Below are positions 60,999-64,000 of a stretch of 64,000 nt of DNA, piece by piece. The number at the start of each line of letters is the position of its first letter. Position 1 is the first letter of the stretch. The stretch is from Collinsella aerofaciens (GTDB taxonomy: Bacteria > Actinomycetota > Coriobacteriia > Coriobacteriales > Coriobacteriaceae): NCBI RefSeq assembly GCF_028209395.1, contig NZ_JAQLDQ010000003.1, positions 1-64,000 on the forward strand, read 5' to 3'. Below the pieces are notes generated by a model, which did no database searches, was not told where the DNA came from, and saw only the letters and a program-made list of their open reading frames with translations. The position numbers were made by a program, and so were the translations under genes.

Positions 60999-62519
60999 GT
61001 GAGAGAGGAGAGCCCCCGACAAGGTATGAGGAGGCCCGACTCGGACCGTGCTTCCTCACGGCGCATCACACCGCGTTCCAGCCGCGGCGGGCAGTCGTTT
61101 AGCGAACGCTATATTGCCGGCGTTCCCGCCCGTATCATGCGCCCCCGTTTGATATTCATGGCCTGCTTGTTTACCTTGGTATGCTTTGGCCTGCTGATGG
61201 TGTACTCGGCGTCTTCGGTCGAGGCGCTGCACGAGAATGGCTCGGCGACGTTTTTTCTGGGTCGACAGGCCGCGTTTGCCGTGGTCGGTGTTCTGGCGCT
61301 GATTGCCATCGTGCGCGTTTTGCCGGACAGCTGGTTTGGGGAGGATGTGCTCAGGATCTTCCTTATCGGCATGATAGGGCTACTGCTTCTGGTGTTCTTG
61401 GTGGGCAGCGGCAGCCGCGGCGCCACGCGCTGGCTCAACATCGCCGGTATTCAGTTCCAGCCTTCCGAGTTTTTAAAGCCATTTGCCATTGCGTATTCGG
61501 CCATCATGCTTGATCGCTTCTTTTCGCCCGGTGGCAACATCAACGAATTCCTTCGCAAGATGGGCATCTACCTGGGCATTTCGCTCTTTCTGATTTTTAT
61601 CCAGCCCGATTTCGGTACTGTCCTGATCATCCTGTTGACCCTCATGTGCATGGCGTTGTTTGCGGGTCTCGACCCCAGATTTATCATCGGCGTGCTAATC
61701 TTCGGCATTCTCGTGATCGTGATTGCGCTTGTCGCAGAGCCGTACCGTATGGTGCGTATTCAGGTTGCCTTGAACCCTTGGGCCGACGAGTATGGTGACG
61801 GCTATCAGGCCACGCTTGCCATCATGGCCTTTGCCTCGGGCGGTCTGTTCGGCCGTGGCATCGGCAACTCAACCATGAAGTACTCGTATCTGCCCGAGGC
61901 ACACAACGACTACATCTTGGCCATCATTGGCGAGGAAGTCGGTTTTGTCGGAACTGTGCTGTTCTTCTTGGTGTTTGCGATGCTGATCTACTCGGCGTTT
62001 CGCATTGCCGAGCAGGCGACCGATCGTCGGGGCGCGCTTATGGCGTCTGGCTCCGCGGTCATTCTCGCGGTGCAGTTTTTGATTAACGCGCTGGGCATCC
62101 TCAACGTATTTCCCATGACGGGCAAACCGTTGCCGTTTATTAGCTACGGCGGTTCGTCGATTATTGTGTCGCTTATGCTTGCCGGGTTGATCCTGCGCGT
62201 TTCATACGAGAGCGCCCGCCGCGATGAGTATGACCGCCGCCGTGAGAGCTTTGCCGTTATGGATGAGAGCACCGCCGGCGTGCCCCACGTGCGCGGTGAA
62301 CGACCTTCGCGTAGCGGCTTTACCGTTCTGGATGGTTCTGCATCCGAGCCGGCAGCTCGTCCACGCCCGCGAACGGCTCCGCAAGGTCGTCCGCAGCGCC
62401 CCAGCCCTCGCAACGCGGGCGGCGGATATAATCGAATCGATTTGAACTCGGACCCGTCGGCGCGTCTGCGCGCCGACGACCAGGGACCGCGTGTACGAAG
62501 GGACTACCATGACCGATAA
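60999..62519 (+). CDS. ftsW: Lipid II polymerase FtsW
   Basis: 506 residues from GTG 60999 with AGGGG upstream; ATG 61026 is an alternative. SEDS-family membrane protein with about 10 helices (first near 48-68). Family sections: MVYSASS, GATRWLNIAGIQFQPSE with the catalytic-site Glu/Asp surroundings, and TGKPLPFISYGGSS. The C-terminal 100 residues form a basic, disordered cytosolic tail. Polymerises glycan strands with FtsI. The murG start lies inside its end. Confidence 0.95.
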   Translation: MREESPRQGMRRPDSDRASSRRITPRSSRGGQSFSERYIAGVPARIMRPRLIFMACLFTLVCFGLLMVYSASSVEALHENGSATFFLGRQAAFAVVGVLALIAIVRVLPDSWFGEDVLRIFLIGMIGLLLLVFLVGSGSRGATRWLNIAGIQFQPSEFLKPFAIAYSAIMLDRFFSPGGNINEFLRKMGIYLGISLFLIFIQPDFGTVLIILLTLMCMALFAGLDPRFIIGVLIFGILVIVIALVAEPYRMVRIQVALNPWADEYGDGYQATLAIMAFASGGLFGRGIGNSTMKYSYLPEAHNDYILAIIGEEVGFVGTVLFFLVFAMLIYSAFRIAEQATDRRGALMASGSAVILAVQFLINALGILNVFPMTGKPLPFISYGGSSIIVSLMLAGLILRVSYESARRDEYDRRRESFAVMDESTAGVPHVRGERPSRSGFTVLDGSASEPAARPRPRTAPQGRPQRPSPRNAGGGYNRIDLNSDPSARLRADDQGPRVRRDYHDR

Positions 62520-63624
62520 AATGACCGTTGCTATTGCAGCCGGCGGCACGGCAGGACACATCAACCCCGCGCTCGCCTTGGCCGAAGAGCTGCGTGACCG
62601 TGGCCACCACGTTGTGTTCGTGGGCCAGTCGCGCAAGCTCGAGGGTCGTCTGGTCCCCGAGGCTGGGTTTGATTTTGTGCCCATTACGGTCACGGGCTTC
62701 GACCGCTCCCGTCCTTGGACGGCGCTCACCTCGCTGTGGCGTGTCAACAAGGCCAAGCGTGCGCTCGCCAGTCATTTCTCAAAGGTCGGCAAGCCCGATG
62801 CCGCCATTGGTTTTGGTGCCTATGTCGAGGTTCCGCTGCTGGGGTGGTGCAAGGGCGCGGGCGTTCCGTATCTGCTGCATGAGCAGAACTCTGTTCCGGG
62901 CCTGGCCAACAAGATGATGAACTCCCACGCCGCCCGCGTGTGCATCTCGGTGCCGGCAGCGCGTTCGGTCTTTGAGCGCGAAGGTGACCCTGACCACGTG
63001 CTCATGACCGGCAACCCCGTACGTCGCTCGGTGATCGAGGGCGATCGCGCTCGCGGACGTAAGGCACTTGGCGTTCCCGAGGACGCTACGCTGCTGCTCG
63101 TCTTTGGCGGTTCACTTGGCGCCCAGCACCTCAACGAGCGCGTGGTTTCGCTCAAAAACGAGCTGCTTTCGCGCAAGAACCTCTATGTGTTGCATTCGAC
63201 TGGTGCCGACGGCTTTGAGGAGACCGAGCGCGCTTTGGCGCTGACGCCCGAGGAGGCGAAGCGTTACCGCGTCCAGCCTTACATCGACAACATGGGCGAT
63301 ATGCTGGCTGCTGCCGATTTGGTGCTCTCGCGTTCGGGCGCATCGAGCGTGGCCGAGATCGCTGCACTCGCCGTGCCTTCGGTGCTCGTGCCGTACCCGC
63401 ATGCGACGGCCGACCACCAAACCACCAATGCCCGTTATCTGGTCGACGCCGGGGCCGGCGTGCTCTGCGCCGATGCCGATATCGACGGTTCTGCCTTTGC
63501 CGATGAGCTGCTGCACCTGGTCGATGACGCGGCGGCACGCGACGCCATGCGTCAGGCGGCGCGTGGTCTGGCTCAGGATAGGGCCGCCGCTCTTCTGGCG
63601 GATGCGGTAGAGGGTTTGCGTTAG
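62509..63624 (+). CDS. murG: Lipid II synthase MurG
   Basis: 371 residues from ATG 62509, overlapping ftsW by 11 bases; AAGGGA upstream. GT-B glycosyltransferase: AAGGTAGHINPALAL (11-25), VTGFDRSRPW, LLHEQNSVPGLAN, VFGGSLGAQHLN and LVLSRSGASSVAEIAAL. Adds GlcNAc to lipid I at the inner membrane surface. Assignment firm. Confidence 0.96.
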   Translation: MTDKMTVAIAAGGTAGHINPALALAEELRDRGHHVVFVGQSRKLEGRLVPEAGFDFVPITVTGFDRSRPWTALTSLWRVNKAKRALASHFSKVGKPDAAIGFGAYVEVPLLGWCKGAGVPYLLHEQNSVPGLANKMMNSHAARVCISVPAARSVFEREGDPDHVLMTGNPVRRSVIEGDRARGRKALGVPEDATLLLVFGGSLGAQHLNERVVSLKNELLSRKNLYVLHSTGADGFEETERALALTPEEAKRYRVQPYIDNMGDMLAAADLVLSRSGASSVAEIAALAVPSVLVPYPHATADHQTTNARYLVDAGAGVLCADADIDGSAFADELLHLVDDAAARDAMRQAARGLAQDRAAALLADAVEGLR

Positions 63625-63721
63625 TTAGACGGGATATCGTCGGTCGCCCTCGCGCTGATGCGGTAGGTGCGGTACAGTTAACGGGTTACAGGCAGTGTTT
63701 ACGCAAGGAGTACACGAGCAC

Positions 63722-64000
63722 ATGGCTGATTCCCAGACTGCAACCTCCGCGCCCGAGTTTAAGAGCGCCCACTTTATCGGTATCGGCGGCGCCGGCATGA
63801 GTGGCATCGCCCTCGTTCTTCACGAGCGCGGTTATGCCGTTACCGGCTCCGACCTTAAGACGTCACGTTATATTCGCCAGCTTACCCGCGCTGGTGTGAA
63901 GGTGCATGTGGGCCATGAGGCCGCTACGATCGACGAGGTCAAGCCCGACGTGGTTGTTGTCTCCACCGCTATTCCGGAGTCCAACCCTGAACTCGTGCGC
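63722..64000 (+). CDS. murC: UDP-MurNAc-L-alanine ligase MurC, cut by window end
   Basis: The first 93 codons are present. FIGIGGAGMSGIALVL (18-33) is the N-terminal nucleotide loop of MurC, followed by GSDLKTSRYIRQLTRAG and VVVSTAIPESNPEL. GCAAGGAG stands before ATG 63722. Joins L-alanine to UDP-MurNAc. The 97-base gap after murG is the largest in the second half of the cluster. The catalytic domain lies beyond the window. Confidence 0.93.
   Translation, partial: MADSQTATSAPEFKSAHFIGIGGAGMSGIALVLHERGYAVTGSDLKTSRYIRQLTRAGVKVHVGHEAATIDEVKPDVVVVSTAIPESNPELVR

Overview
The window reads as a chromosomal segment of a GC-rich, anaerobic, fermentative Gram-positive bacterium. The best guess is a gut member of the Coriobacteriia close to Collinsella (inference). 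Supporting signs are strong AAGGAG/GGAGG ribosome binding sites with frequent GTG starts, the acetyl-DAP branch enzyme DapH, an LPXTG wall protein, a double-ATPase ECF transporter, duplicated arginine deiminase and acetate kinase genes, and a division/cell-wall (dcw) cluster starting at mraZ. No rRNA, tRNA, CRISPR array, phage gene or transposase was recognised.

Layout. 0-2.4 kb: an alpha/beta-hydrolase-like protein and a nucleoid-associated protein. 2.4-8.3 kb: a minus-strand lysine/DAP operon (lysA-dapA in one reading frame, dapB, dapH) behind a lysine riboswitch, with a divergent M20 deacetylase that could complete the acetyl pathway. 8.4-12 kb: an FxLYD protein, an HTH protein, a membrane Ser/Thr kinase and a coiled-coil wall-hydrolase-like protein. 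12.2-15.2 kb: a MOSC protein and a D-aspartate ligase/racemase-like pair. 15.3-18.9 kb: an ECF transporter behind a Trp-codon leader peptide and attenuator. 19-22.3 kb: an LPXTG C69 dipeptidase, a 30-residue membrane peptide and a lipid kinase. 22.3-26.6 kb: RNase D, a YugP-type protease, exonuclease VII (xseAB) and a HIT protein. 26.8-30.6 kb: two acetate kinases facing phosphotransacetylase. 30.9-33.1 kb: UDP-galactopyranose mutase and a glycosyltransferase. 33.4-39.6 kb, minus strand: P1 peptidase, Maf, DJ-1-like protein, RlmD and polyphosphate kinase. 40-47.2 kb: an arginine deiminase region with two nearly identical arcA genes around an aminotransferase, then arcB and a YfcC-type antiporter. 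47.8-52.7 kb: DUF1846 protein, winged-helix protein, pyrG and xerD. 53.1-64 kb: mraZ-rsmH-ftsL-ftsI-murF-mraY-murD-ftsW-murG-murC, the last cut by the window end.

The most unusual material is structural. A 167-bp intergenic element occurs twice (3' of dapH and 3' of arcD). Its three stems keep pairing although their sequences differ. At least seven other long palindromes, with arms up to 34 bp, sit in intergenic gaps. Control elements visible directly include the lysine riboswitch, the Trp leader attenuator, a hairpin covering a ribosome binding site before an FxLYD gene, and a conserved arcA leader. Protein oddities are the lysA-dapA reading frame and an acetate kinase (26783-27961) that departs from family motifs at several active-site positions while its neighbour keeps them.

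Functional links: lysine/DAP genes, the D-Asp pair and the dcw cluster feed peptidoglycan synthesis. Arginine deiminase, acetate kinase/Pta and polyphosphate kinase concern ATP and phosphate economy in fermentation.
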